DNA of 64,000 bases from CAXBMB01 sp963976695 (GTDB lineage: Bacteria > Pseudomonadota > Alphaproteobacteria > Kiloniellales > DSM-21159): positions 124,001 through 188,000 of the forward strand of contig CAXBMB010000001.1 of the NCBI GenBank assembly GCA_963976695.1. The letters run 5' to 3'. The stretch's first letter is position 1, and every line of letters starts with the position of its first letter. This document shows positions 35,945-44,417 of this stretch, piece after piece. The position numbers and the translations under genes are program-made. Below the pieces are notes generated by a model, which saw nothing but the letters and a program-made list of their open reading frames with translations, was not told the DNA's origin and searched no databases.

Positions 35945-36157
35945 ATGGATATCCGGCAAACATTTGGGAACAATCTTAAGCACTACAGAAACTTAGCCAA
36001 CATGAGCCAAGCGGCTTTGGCCGTGAAAATGGGCGTGGACCGCGCCCATGTGAGTTCAATGGAGCGAGGACAGCAAAACGTCACGATCATCACGCTCTGG
36101 CACGCAGCTCTGGCGCTGGATGTGAAGCCAGCGTTGCTGCTACAAGAACGGGATTGA
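35945..36157 (+). CDS. XRE-family HTH regulator
   Basis: 70 residues, one HTH_3 domain: NNLKHYRNLANMSQAALAVKMGVDRAHVSSMERGQQNVTIITLWHAALALDV. No other domain. Likely binds the dyad just upstream and controls itself and the divergent DUF2285 gene (inferred). Similar small XRE proteins sit at this place in related elements. Confidence 0.9.
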   Translation: MDIRQTFGNNLKHYRNLANMSQAALAVKMGVDRAHVSSMERGQQNVTIITLWHAALALDVKPALLLQERD

Positions 36158-36212
36158 GAAAGCGGCGACTAGGCGTTGCTTGATCATCGCTAGACACTAA
36201 TCGGAGGGGCAA

Positions 36213-36752
36213 TTGGGGCGCGGTAAGATCAGTTCGGAGAAACGTGCGTCGTATAAGGAGATCGCGAGAAACATCGTCAATGCGGATCGTGCCGCACGGC
36301 GCCATGGCACTAGTCAGAATACGATCGGCTCAATTGAACGAGCTCTCGTGGCAGCATTTCTTGATGGGCGAAAACATGATGCCGAACGAGAGGCTGAGAC
36401 GGAAGAACTGACTTGGATACAGGTTCCACCGCGATCACGGGAAACCCTTTGCAACATGACATTCTGGTTCAGCACAAAGGTAGGAAACGGCGAGAATCGA
36501 GCGGATCGCATTGAATGTTTCTCGGAGAACGGCACGCAGCGTTGGAGCATTGTCGATGCTGACGGGAAGCGGCGCGAGCGTTCCGTAGCGGATGGATCTG
36601 TGCGTCCCCTCATCCGCCTGGGGTTAATCGACCAGATGCCCGACAATTCTGACCTTTACGGCCTAACAACAAAGGGACGGCAACTTTGCCAAGACTATTG
36701 GAAGCGATCCGACCAGGATGATCCGTCGCTTCCCAAAATCAGCTTGCGATAG
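36213..36752 (+). CDS. Hypothetical protein
   Basis: 179 residues from TTG 36213, which has GGAGGGG five bases upstream. No family recognised. The N-terminus is basic and helical (SSEKRASYKEIARNIVNADRAARRHG); the C-terminus LIRLGLIDQMPDNSDLYGLTTKGRQLCQDYW resembles a winged-helix end, so DNA binding is possible. Follows the XRE gene by 55 bp in the same direction. Confidence 0.6.
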   Translation: MGRGKISSEKRASYKEIARNIVNADRAARRHGTSQNTIGSIERALVAAFLDGRKHDAEREAETEELTWIQVPPRSRETLCNMTFWFSTKVGNGENRADRIECFSENGTQRWSIVDADGKRRERSVADGSVRPLIRLGLIDQMPDNSDLYGLTTKGRQLCQDYWKRSDQDDPSLPKISLR

Positions 36753-36796
36753 ACCGCTTTGCCCCGCCCGGTTTCCCGGACGGGGCGATGGTCGGA

Positions 36797-37132
36797 TCAC
36801 TCGCCGTTTTTGCGGCGGGCCCGCGACCAGATGAGGCTGAAGCTTTCTTCGCCGCCTTCGATGACGGTGTCGTCGAAGAGGTTGGCGTAGATCGGCTGGG
36901 TGAAGCTCGGATCGTCCAGCTTGAGGCTCAGATAGTCGCGATCCTCGTTCGAGCGCTTGGACCAGGCGGCACCGATTTCGGCGCGGCCCACGAAAACCCG
37001 GTGGGAAGGGGCGTTTTCGCCGTTGGTGCTGTCCTCGGGGACGATGCGAACGTTCTGCGCCTGCACGTTGAGGGTGACGATTTCTCCGACATACTCATTG
37101 CCGGTCTTTTTGAAGGTTCCGATGGTTGCCAT
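36797..37132 (-). CDS. DUF736 protein
   Basis: 111 residues from ATG 37132 (AGGAGAA upstream): MATIGTFKKTGNEYVGEIVTLNVQAQNVRIVPE then HRVFVGRAEIGAAWSKRS-EDRDYLSLKLDDPSF is the full DUF736 pattern. Small OB-like beta protein, very common on rhizobial and sphingomonad plasmids and ICEs; function unknown. Preceded by a long, foldable leader. Confidence 0.92.
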   Translation of the reverse strand: MATIGTFKKTGNEYVGEIVTLNVQAQNVRIVPEDSTNGENAPSHRVFVGRAEIGAAWSKRSNEDRDYLSLKLDDPSFTQPIYANLFDDTVIEGGEESFSLIWSRARRKNGE

Positions 37133-37682
37133 GTCATTTCTCCTATTGGCTTTCGATCCCGCGCCCTTCGCGGTCTCGATGGCGATCGTCAGGACCGGGA
37201 CGATCCGCCGACGCAGCCCCTGTGGCCCGCAGCGCAGCGAAGGATGCTGGGGCCGGACTTTCTTGCTTCGCGAGGAATGGGCGTAGCCCAAGGGAAGAAA
37301 GTCCGGACCCAGCGTTGCGGCTAAGGCGGTCGAGGCTTTAGCCGATCCCGGTCAGATCAGCCCATGGAGAGGCCGTGACGGACGCGGGTGACGAGAGCTT
37401 GGGATGGGAAATGACCGCCACCATCTGATCCGGCAATGCGCCGGCAACGGGTGTCGTGTGAAGACGTGTGTTGTCGTGCAGAAAGGCGGAAATCAGCATC
37501 GTCGGAAGAACTCGACACCAGCTGAAAACGCCCGCGTCCAACCGCTGCGTAATCACGCTCGTCGTTGCAGTCCCCATCAAAGCGCCCGCGCGAGGACACG
37601 AAACACATGCCTCCATTTGGCGATTTATTTCGACCAGCATTCTGCGACTTCAAGACCTTCACACCGCTGTGGCGGCAGGAAC
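37133..37682. other. Long leader and gap before DUF736
   Basis: 550 bp without a gene I can support. The half next to DUF736 contains the hairpin at 37253-37306. The rest has only unrecognised open frames with no ribosome site or family match. Confidence 0.55.
37253..37306 (-). ncRNA. Candidate structured leader RNA upstream of DUF736
   Basis: A perfect 12-bp inverted repeat, CCGGACTTTCTT (37253-37264) and AAGAAAGTCCGG (37295-37306), encloses a 30-nt loop that itself holds a TGGGC-GTA-GCCCA stem. It lies 120 bp upstream of the DUF736 start and would be transcribed with it. No U-tract follows on either strand. Confidence 0.5.
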
Positions 37683-38153
37683 TCAGCGATCATTCGCGAA
37701 AGGTTGCTCGCGCATAACCTGCGTTTGATCGACATCGTGCTCTTCCGGCGGTCCGGCGAGGCTTGCGATCCGCACCCAGGCCGTTCCCGCGACGACAATG
37801 CCGCCGATGATCGCGAAGGCCAGCGTCCAGCCCTCCGATGCGCCGCCAATCTGCGACAGCCCTTTGATCGCGGAAAACCCGGCGATGCCTGCTGGCGCGG
37901 CGTAAATGCTCGCGATCACGAAACGCAACGGGACGGATTGGACCTTGGCGAAGATGACCTGACCGATGAGGAGCGTGAAGGTGCCAGCGAACAGTCCGGC
38001 CACGATAGCCGCCACTACGCCTGCTTCGGCATCATAGGTATACATGCCGACGGTAGCGCCCACGAAGAAAGGCAGCGCGTAGACCGCGAGGCTGAAGAGA
38101 ACATAGACGAGGAAACCGAGGCCGATGACACTTAGGAAGGCGGACATGAACAT
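37683..38153 (-). CDS. Hypothetical membrane protein
   Basis: 156 residues with about four membrane helices: FLSVIGLGFLVYVLFSLAVYALPFFVGATVGMY, VVAAIVAGLFAGTFTLLIGQVIF, FVIASIYAAPAGIAGFSAI, WTLAFAIIGGIVVAGTAWVRI. GGAGA precedes the ATG pair at 38153/38147. No named family recognised, though similar proteins occur beside DUF736 and DUF2493 genes in related elements. Role unknown. Confidence 0.7.
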   Translation of the reverse strand: MFMSAFLSVIGLGFLVYVLFSLAVYALPFFVGATVGMYTYDAEAGVVAAIVAGLFAGTFTLLIGQVIFAKVQSVPLRFVIASIYAAPAGIAGFSAIKGLSQIGGASEGWTLAFAIIGGIVVAGTAWVRIASLAGPPEEHDVDQTQVMREQPFANDR

Positions 38154-38277
38154 GGGCGGTCTCCTCTTCGGGACTGCGCCTCCACCACCGCCACGGCGCT
38201 GGCAGAGTATAGCATGTTCGCGCCACTCACGGAATATTCTCGTGCAGCATGGCGCGATGCGCAGTAGGCATCACGGG

Positions 38278-39204
38278 TCATGACGACCCGCCTTTCTCGT
38301 TCCGGAAATCGTAGAGCGGGATACCGAGAGTTTCCGCTTTGTCGGCGAGATTGTCGGTAATGCCCGAGCCCGGGAAGACGATGAGACCGATCGGAAGTGT
38401 CTCAAGAAGCTGATCGTTGCGCTTGAACGGAGCGGCCTTGCTGTGCCGGTTCCAATTCGGCTTGAAGACGATTTGCTGGACCTTGCGATTGTCGGCCCAA
38501 CAGGCTGCGATACGCTCTGCCCCCTTGGGCGAACCACCATGCAAAAGTACCATGTCGTCATGCTTGGCCATCACCCGGTCGAGGGCTGCCCAGATGGCTG
38601 CGGTGTCGTTGATGTCCTGTCCGCCGGTGAACGCGATCTTTGTGCCGGTCGGCATGAGTGGTTCAAGATCTGCCTTGCGCTTGGCGTCGAGATAATCGCG
38701 GCTGTCGATCAGGGCTGCGGTCATATGCTTGCGATTGACCTGTGAGCCTGAATACGGGTGCCAGGTCTGCCCGAGATGTGTCTCGAAGAGGTCGGCGGCG
38801 AGATCGCGCATGCTCTCATAGGCGTTGCGTTGCTCGGTCAGGGTGATGCCTTCGGCTGTGATCCGTTCCAACTCGACCGATCGGACCTCGGACCCGTCTT
38901 GCTGCCGGTGACCGCGTTTCTGCGCCTGTTCATTGTCGTCGAGCTTACGCTCGATCCGGGTGGCCATGCGGTGGAAGACGTTGGTGGTGGACCAGAGCAG
39001 ATCTTCGAGGTCAGGCTCGAGGCGCGTGTCCCCGAGCGCGACCACCAAGGCATCGAAGATATCTGCAAGTGCGCCTTCGACGACGTCTGGTTCCGGCAAG
39101 GGTCGCGGGTCCGGTTCGTCTGAGAAGGGTCGGTGGCCGAAGAGTTGGAGCTCGTCGAGCACCAATGCCGTCGCCGAGCGAGTTTGAGGATCGTGATGGG
39201 TCAT
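38278..39204 (-). CDS. DUF2493 (SLOG-fold) protein
   Basis: 308 residues from ATG 39204 (GGAGG eight bases upstream). N-terminal helical region with NVFHRMATRIERKLDDNEQAQKRG; C-terminal DUF2493 domain: KIAFTGGQDINDTAAIWAALDRVMAKHDDMVLLHGGSPKGAERIAACWADNR and IVFPGSGITDNLADKAETLG. DUF2493 belongs to the SLOG (nucleotide-binding Rossmann-like) superfamily. Common on ICEs and plasmids; possible role in nucleotide sensing, not proven. Confidence 0.88.
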   Translation of the reverse strand: MTHHDPQTRSATALVLDELQLFGHRPFSDEPDPRPLPEPDVVEGALADIFDALVVALGDTRLEPDLEDLLWSTTNVFHRMATRIERKLDDNEQAQKRGHRQQDGSEVRSVELERITAEGITLTEQRNAYESMRDLAADLFETHLGQTWHPYSGSQVNRKHMTAALIDSRDYLDAKRKADLEPLMPTGTKIAFTGGQDINDTAAIWAALDRVMAKHDDMVLLHGGSPKGAERIAACWADNRKVQQIVFKPNWNRHSKAAPFKRNDQLLETLPIGLIVFPGSGITDNLADKAETLGIPLYDFRNEKGGSS

Positions 39205-39554
39205 GGGATGTGGCCTCCTGTGCCGTATGACCGCGCCCCGCGCGGCCTTCATGGGCGTAAGGAAAGCGGGGAGCGACCGGGCTTGCACCGCCGCCAATAT
39301 TTCCCCACGAAGTGGTACTTCACGGGGTCCCCGTGTTTGGCGGCGGCCGGAGCGTATGCGGAGGATGGCGGAGGCGACGCCGTTTTGGATCGCGATGCAA
39401 AGCCGGGCTCGCCCGGCGGCGGAAAACGGTGGCGGCGCAGCCATTGCGGGACCGGGCGGTCTCCGCTCCGTCTCGACCCTCTCAAGAAGGCCGTGGGCGC
39501 GTCTCTTCGGTGGGAGATCACGGCAACCGTTCGCGATCCGAACCTGCCCGGCTG
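39205..39554. other. Intergenic leader of the DUF2493 gene
   Basis: 350 bp, GC-rich, no gene. Contains the foldable element at 39288-39346 and the promoter region expected for the leftward DUF2493 gene. Confidence 0.5.
39288..39346 (-). ncRNA. Candidate structured leader RNA upstream of DUF2493
   Basis: Outer 10-bp stem CCGCCGCCAA (39288-39297) with TTGGCGGCGG (39337-39346). Inside are a 7-bp stem CACGGGG-T-CCCCGTG (39321-39335) and a CCAC-GAA-GTGG stem near 39304. Three nested or adjacent perfect helices in 59 nt are hard to explain as chance even in GC-rich DNA. It lies 84 bp before the DUF2493 start. Confidence 0.5.
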
Positions 39555-40601
39555 TCAGCTTGTTGTCGATTCCAGCAATCTCGGCAAATCAACCGGTGCG
39601 AGTTGGGATCGCAGATTTGCGCGCACTGCGTCGAGGCCGAGATTGCGCAAGTCGTCATTGAAGTCGGCGCATCGCGGATGGAGCGGGATCGTTTCGATAC
39701 CTTTCGCGGCGATACGATCTGTCAGAGCGGTCGCGGCTGCCCGTCCCGCAGGATCGTTGTCTCCAGCAAGATAGAGGCGTCGCAGACTGGCCGGTGGCTC
39801 AAAGGCAGCCAGATGATTGCCGGACAGAGCCGCTGCGGGCGGTAACGCAGGAAGCGCCATGCGGAGTGACAGCATGGTCTCTAGGCCTTCGCCGACGGTC
39901 ATGATGTTGGTTGACTGTCCGAAGCGAACGGCATGGCTGAGCAACTTGCCCATCGCTTTGCGGTTCGGATCAAGCGGCGCCTTGGTCGCCGTGTGGGGAT
40001 TGAGCCAGGTCCGGTGCACGCCTGTCAGCGTCCCATGGTTGTCGGTGACCTTTGCCAATAAGGCTGGCCAGGTTTCTGGCTTGGTATCCGGCGGTTGACC
40101 GTCCCGCCAGTAAAAGCAGTTCGGATGGAAACGCAGAGATGCCATATTCTCTACGCCGACCAAGCCTCGACTCGCGAGGTATCGCTCAGCGAGTGTTCCG
40201 GCGATCGGCTTGCCCATCTCCCAGAGCCGTCGTGCCGCTTCTGGTGAACCGGTCGCGGCTTTCTGCTGCGTGTTGCGAGATGGTGGGTCCGGACGCGGCA
40301 GGCTGAGGAAACGGCGGGCTTCTTCGAGCGTGTCGCGCAAGCAATTGAAGTTCAGATTGAGCGCGATGAGATCGAGCAGATCCCCATGCTCGCCCGTGGC
40401 GGCATCAGTCCATTTGCCAGCGGCCCCCTGACCACGATCAGGCCCGGTGAGGCGCACGTAAAGGCTGCGCCCCGGCGTGTTCTGAACATCGCCGACGAGC
40501 CAGTACCGCCCGTGTTTGCGTCCGTTCGACAGATACGCACGGCAGACAGCTTCGGCGTCGCGGCTGAGCTTCTGTGAAAGCTGTGCTGCGGGGCTTTCCA
40601 T
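39555..40601 (-). CDS. Toprim/DUF7146 primase-like protein
   Basis: 348 residues from ATG 40601 (GGAGA upstream). N-terminal zinc-binding-like region degenerate (GRKHGRYWLVGDVQNTPGRSLYVRL); middle RYLASRGL-G-ENMASLRFHPNCFYW and GVHRTWLNP; C-terminal toprim fold with VGEGLETMLSLRMA and LYLAGDNDPAGRAAATALTDR (DxD). The architecture matches toprim proteins of plasmids and ICEs that may prime or process transferred single strands. A terminator lies 24 bp upstream of the start. Confidence 0.88.
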   Translation of the reverse strand: MESPAAQLSQKLSRDAEAVCRAYLSNGRKHGRYWLVGDVQNTPGRSLYVRLTGPDRGQGAAGKWTDAATGEHGDLLDLIALNLNFNCLRDTLEEARRFLSLPRPDPPSRNTQQKAATGSPEAARRLWEMGKPIAGTLAERYLASRGLVGVENMASLRFHPNCFYWRDGQPPDTKPETWPALLAKVTDNHGTLTGVHRTWLNPHTATKAPLDPNRKAMGKLLSHAVRFGQSTNIMTVGEGLETMLSLRMALPALPPAAALSGNHLAAFEPPASLRRLYLAGDNDPAGRAAATALTDRIAAKGIETIPLHPRCADFNDDLRNLGLDAVRANLRSQLAPVDLPRLLESTTS

Positions 40602-40624
40602 TGTAGTCTCCGTGGTTTGCGTAT

Positions 40625-40655
40625 GAAAAAAGGGCCTGCCGCGTCCGACAGGCCC
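40625..40655 (-). terminator. Rho-independent terminator after the ParB-like gene
   Basis: Minus-strand stem GGGCCTG (from 40655) ... CAGGCCC (to 40632), 7 bp with a 10-nt loop, followed by a run of six to seven U (40631-40625). It ends the ParB-like transcript just before the toprim gene, or acts as an attenuator of the latter. Confidence 0.75.
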
Positions 40656-40823
40656 ACCAGGTCGCATCAAGTCGAGGGAGTTAGGGGGAAGAGTCTCCCT
40701 CGGTTGGTGGTCACATGCGTCGAGAGGATTTGCCGAAGGCGACACAGGCGACGGATCAAAGATCGCGTATTCCGATCACTTCGACCATCGACCGTGGGCC
40801 GCCAAACACCTGTCACTCTGCGA

Positions 40824-42875
40824 CTACTCGGCTGCTTCGAGGATTTCTGGTTCTTCATCCTCAGGGACATCCACCTCCGACGTGATATCGCCGCTGTCGA
40901 TGATCTCGAACTCCGGCTCGTCCGGTTGTTCGACCAGCGGCGGCGTGCGCAACGGTGCGGGCAACCAGTCGGTTCCGGCGAGCAGCTCTTCGGCGGCCTC
41001 GACCATCTCCGGCTTTTTGAACCCCGCGATCCGGTCGGCGCCCTTGTCGCCTTTCGCATCGCGCACCGCCGCGAGGATTTGCGCCTTGGTGATCCGGCCA
41101 AGATAGCTCGCCGCCGTCGGTGCCCAGCCCGCCTTGGCCATGTCGAGGCCGAGCGATGCCGCCAGCACATCCGCATGGGCGATCTGGCGCGGTTTGCGAT
41201 AGTGCGGCTCCTGCACCGCGTTGACCGTCATCGCCACGCAATGGGCGAAGAGCGCGTCCCGGCTATCGCTGTCCCATTCGGTCAGCGCATCCCACAGGTC
41301 TTCCGGGGCCTTCGGCAGGTTGGCCGACCAGGTTTGGATGGCCAGATCGATCGACTGCGCATAGCGCGTGTCGCCGAGCCCCTCGGCCTGCGCCCCGAAA
41401 TGGGCGGACTTAGGCATGATCTCGATGCAGCTGTCCTGCCCGTAGTGGTAGAAGAGCTGCAAAACCATGGTGTGCAGACAGGCAAGCATGGCCAGTTGCG
41501 GATCGTTGGAGAGCGCATCGCGCAGCGCCATTGTCCGGTGCACGGTCAGATCGCAGACGAGACGGTCAGACAGCGGCTTGGTGCCATCATCGTCTTCCTC
41601 ATCATCCTGATCCGTCGCCGCATTCGGTTGGTCAGCGACCGCAGCGTCCGCGTCAAGATCGACGTCCTCGCCATCGGGACCGGCTTCAGTCTCGACCGCT
41701 GGTTCGTCTTCGGCGCGGACATAGCCGCGTTCGACCCGCAATCCGCCGGACCCGTCGATGCTGACGAATGCACCCGCGATTGCGTAGTCCTCGGGCTCGA
41801 AGTGGATCGGCCGATCCTGCAGCGCTTCCATGGCGGTCTCGATTTCGCCGAGGCGCGCATCGACCTCCTCGGGAAGTTCGTCCGCTTCGGCGTGGTCGTC
41901 TTCGAGCTTCTCATATTCAGCCTTGAGCGCGGCGTAGGTCTTGTCCTCTTCGTCGCTCATCGGTTCGGCTTCACCGCGGAGGCGGCGCAAATCGTAGGTG
42001 TGGCCATAGGGGAAATCGGTTGCGACCTCGATCCAGCGCCAGCCTTCGGCCCGAATTGCCTCGGCGTCCTCATTCAGCTTCTCGCTGACCATGGTCTCCA
42101 GGAGCGCCGCGTCCTGCAGCCAGCCGCCATCGTCGGTCTGGAAGAGATCGCGGAGGATTTCGCCGCCCGCTTCGACATAGTTGTCCAAGCCGACGAACTG
42201 CGCCCGGCGATCGGACGCCCGGACCGCGCCTTCGGTCAGCATGCGGCGGATTTCATAGGGCTGCTTGGAATAGTGCTGCTTGAGCGCTTCCCAGACCTGT
42301 TCCTGCCGCTGGTGATCGGGATTGACCGTGAACGCCATGAGCTGGTCGAGGGTCATCTCCTCGTCGGCATAGGCGGTGAGCAGCGTCTCAGAGACAGCCG
42401 CGAGCCGCAGGCGCTGCTTGACGACGCTGGCTGAGACGAAGAACGCCGCAGCGATCTCTTCCTCCGACTTGCCCTTCTCGCGCATCGCCTGGAAGGCCCG
42501 GAACTGGTCGAGCGGATGCAGCGGCGCGCGCTGGACGTTCTCGGCGAGGCTGTCTTCTTCGGCGAGACCCTCGGTCCGCACGATGCAGGGCACGGGCGCG
42601 GTGCGATTGAGGCGCTTCTGCTTCACCAAAAGCTCGAGCGCGCGGAAACGGCGGCCACCTGCCGGGATCTCGAACATGCCGGTCTCGCTGCCGTCTTCGG
42701 CCAGGACGGGCCGGACGGTCAGGCTGGCGAGCAATGTGCGTCGGGCGATGTCCTCGGCAAGCTCTTCAATCGATACGCCGGACTTGATCTGGCGAACATT
42801 CGACTGGCTAAGCAGCAGCTTGTTGAAGGGAATATCGCGCGAGGCGCTGAGGGTGATTTTCTTGGACTTGGTCAT
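40824..42875 (-). CDS. ParB/Spo0J-like nuclease-partition protein
   Basis: 683 residues from ATG 42875 (GGAGA upstream), much longer than chromosomal ParB (~300). N-terminal ParB domain: FNKLLLSQSNVRQI, EELAEDIARRTLLASLTVRPV, AGGRRFRALELLVKQKR and the GxxxNxxR-like ENVQRAPLHPLDQFRAF; then HTH (KSEEEIAAAFFVSASVVKQRLRLAAVS). A middle acidic segment (DEEDDDG region) and a C-terminal domain of unknown function follow. Typical of ICE/plasmid ParB-like proteins whose true role may be regulation or DNA protection. Shares its 5' leader with the DUF932 gene. Confidence 0.88.
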   Translation of the reverse strand: MTKSKKITLSASRDIPFNKLLLSQSNVRQIKSGVSIEELAEDIARRTLLASLTVRPVLAEDGSETGMFEIPAGGRRFRALELLVKQKRLNRTAPVPCIVRTEGLAEEDSLAENVQRAPLHPLDQFRAFQAMREKGKSEEEIAAAFFVSASVVKQRLRLAAVSETLLTAYADEEMTLDQLMAFTVNPDHQRQEQVWEALKQHYSKQPYEIRRMLTEGAVRASDRRAQFVGLDNYVEAGGEILRDLFQTDDGGWLQDAALLETMVSEKLNEDAEAIRAEGWRWIEVATDFPYGHTYDLRRLRGEAEPMSDEEDKTYAALKAEYEKLEDDHAEADELPEEVDARLGEIETAMEALQDRPIHFEPEDYAIAGAFVSIDGSGGLRVERGYVRAEDEPAVETEAGPDGEDVDLDADAAVADQPNAATDQDDEEDDDGTKPLSDRLVCDLTVHRTMALRDALSNDPQLAMLACLHTMVLQLFYHYGQDSCIEIMPKSAHFGAQAEGLGDTRYAQSIDLAIQTWSANLPKAPEDLWDALTEWDSDSRDALFAHCVAMTVNAVQEPHYRKPRQIAHADVLAASLGLDMAKAGWAPTAASYLGRITKAQILAAVRDAKGDKGADRIAGFKKPEMVEAAEELLAGTDWLPAPLRTPPLVEQPDEPEFEIIDSGDITSEVDVPEDEEPEILEAAE

Positions 42876-42907
42876 GGGATTTCTCCGCGACGGGCGACCG
42901 AAAGACA

Positions 42908-42931
42908 CTCTCTCGACCTCCAAACCCGTCA
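42908..42931 (-). promoter_or_regulatory. Shared leader element, copy 1 (ParB-like gene)
   Basis: 24 bp identical to 44234-44257 (core CTCGACCTCCAAACCCGTCA on the plus strand), lying 32 bp before the start codon. The bases between it and the ribosome site also align with those of the second copy. Confidence 0.65.
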
Positions 42932-43008
42932 CGAAAATCCCGGCCCACCTCTTCCTTTAAAGAAGCGATGCACCGGGAACGGAAGTTTATGAGAGTGAGA
43001 CGCCAAGG

Positions 43009-44202
43009 CTAAGCGGCAAGCTCCAGCAGCTTTTTCGCGCGAGTTTCCATGGTGAGGCGCGCATCCTGCTGCGGCTTCGACCGCGCTACCGCCGTGATGC
43101 CCTGGACGAAGTCGAACACGCTCTCGGGCGGTCGGCCTTCTTCGGCCAGCACCGTTTCAATGATCTTGCCGCTCTCCGCCTTGGAAAACCCGCGCTTGCG
43201 CAGGAAGTCGGTGCGGTCCTCGTCGCTGCGCGCGACGATACGTTCGCGGGCGGCACGGATGCCCTGAATGAAGGGGCGCGGCGAGGAATCTGCGAAGTTG
43301 GCCAGTGCGGGTGCCGCCTCGTGCGCGAAGCGGTTGGCGGCGTATTTCGAATGCCGGATCGATATCTCCTGGAAGTCTTCGACGCCCCAGAGGTTGCGGT
43401 TTTGGCAGACGGCGCGGAGATAGAAGCTCGCGATGCCGAGCGTCTTCGCACCAACCTCGGAGTTCCAGCAGTAAAATCCCCGGAAGAAGAGGTCGGGCGA
43501 GCCATCAGGCAGCGTGCCTGCCTCGATCGGGTTTAGGTCATCGACCAGGAAGAGGAAGACGTCACGGTCCGAGGCGTAGAGCGTGGTCGTGTCCTTGGTC
43601 ACGTCCACATTCGGGTTGTAGATGCCCGTCGACCAGTCGAGCACGCCTGGGACCTTCCATCGCGTGTCGCCGACGCCGTCACCCGCGATGCGCTGGACGG
43701 CGGAGACGAGTTCATGGTCGTAGATGCGGCCATAGTCCGGGCCGGTGACGGCGCGCAATTCGGTGCGACCGTTAGCGACTTCCATCGTCTTGACCTGCTC
43801 GGCGCGGTGGTTGGTCAGGCCGTATTGGAGATTGATACCGGCGAGCGGTGCCGGGAGCTGGCGCATGTAGGACGCAGGTGCGCCAACGAGGCTCGCCAGT
43901 TGGCCGAAACTCCAATGGGTGGGCGCAACCGGGGCCTCGGCATCCGGGAGGATCAACGCCAGTTTTTCGGGATCGTCGCGATGCGCTTCGACCCGGATCG
44001 CCGCGCTCTCGACCGTGCGCGTCCGACTCTGGTCGGCACGGCGCTTCACCGATGAATAAAGCTCCGACAGGGACAGATATTTCTCATCGTCCGGCCGGGA
44101 AAACCATTCGGACGACACACGCCCATTGTGTCCACCGCGGGACACATCCACCTTGTAGCCGCCGCTCTCGGGGCGGCAATCCATGATTTCAATCGCTGTC
44201 AT
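43009..44202 (-). CDS. DUF932 phage/plasmid-like protein
   Basis: 397 residues: THWSFGQLASLVGAPASYMRQLPAPLAGINLQYGL, RAVTGPDYGRIYDHELVSAVQRI, YASDRDVFLFLVDD and FFRGFYCWNSEVGAKTLGIASFYLRAVCQNRNLWG follow the DUF932 (TIGR03299-type) pattern. Function unknown; frequent on mobile elements beside ParB-like and toprim genes. GGAGA precedes the ATG. Confidence 0.9.
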   Translation of the reverse strand: MTAIEIMDCRPESGGYKVDVSRGGHNGRVSSEWFSRPDDEKYLSLSELYSSVKRRADQSRTRTVESAAIRVEAHRDDPEKLALILPDAEAPVAPTHWSFGQLASLVGAPASYMRQLPAPLAGINLQYGLTNHRAEQVKTMEVANGRTELRAVTGPDYGRIYDHELVSAVQRIAGDGVGDTRWKVPGVLDWSTGIYNPNVDVTKDTTTLYASDRDVFLFLVDDLNPIEAGTLPDGSPDLFFRGFYCWNSEVGAKTLGIASFYLRAVCQNRNLWGVEDFQEISIRHSKYAANRFAHEAAPALANFADSSPRPFIQGIRAARERIVARSDEDRTDFLRKRGFSKAESGKIIETVLAEEGRPPESVFDFVQGITAVARSKPQQDARLTMETRAKKLLELAA

Positions 44203-44233
44203 GACTATTCTCCATGGCGGGCGGCCTGAGAGC

Positions 44234-44257
44234 CTCTCTCGACCTCCAAACCCGTCA
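44234..44257 (-). promoter_or_regulatory. Shared leader element, copy 2 (DUF932 gene)
   Basis: Same 24 bp as 42908-42931, 31 bp before the DUF932 start. Both copies are followed by a C/G-rich block (GGTCGCCCG or GGCCGCCCG) and a GGAGAA ribosome site. This suggests a common promoter, operator or RNA element. Confidence 0.65.
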
Positions 44258-44417
44258 TGGCGACAGCCGCAGGCCTCTTACTCTAACATATCGTCCATCG
44301 TGATGCCCTCGATCCAGTCCTGGCCCTTATTCCCGCGTCAGGGATGAAAGCCCGACAGGGGGAAGACCGCAGGGCTTCCGCTCTGCCGACAGCCCGGCCC
44401 GCAGGGAGACGCCTAAC

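Noticed and set aside
37338..37640. 100-codon minus-strand frame in the gap before DUF736
   Set aside because: No family, no ribosome-binding site, and another frame covers the same DNA; left as non-coding.
40617..42434. 605-codon plus-strand frame
   Set aside because: Antisense of the ParB-like gene; no start context and no recognisable domain.
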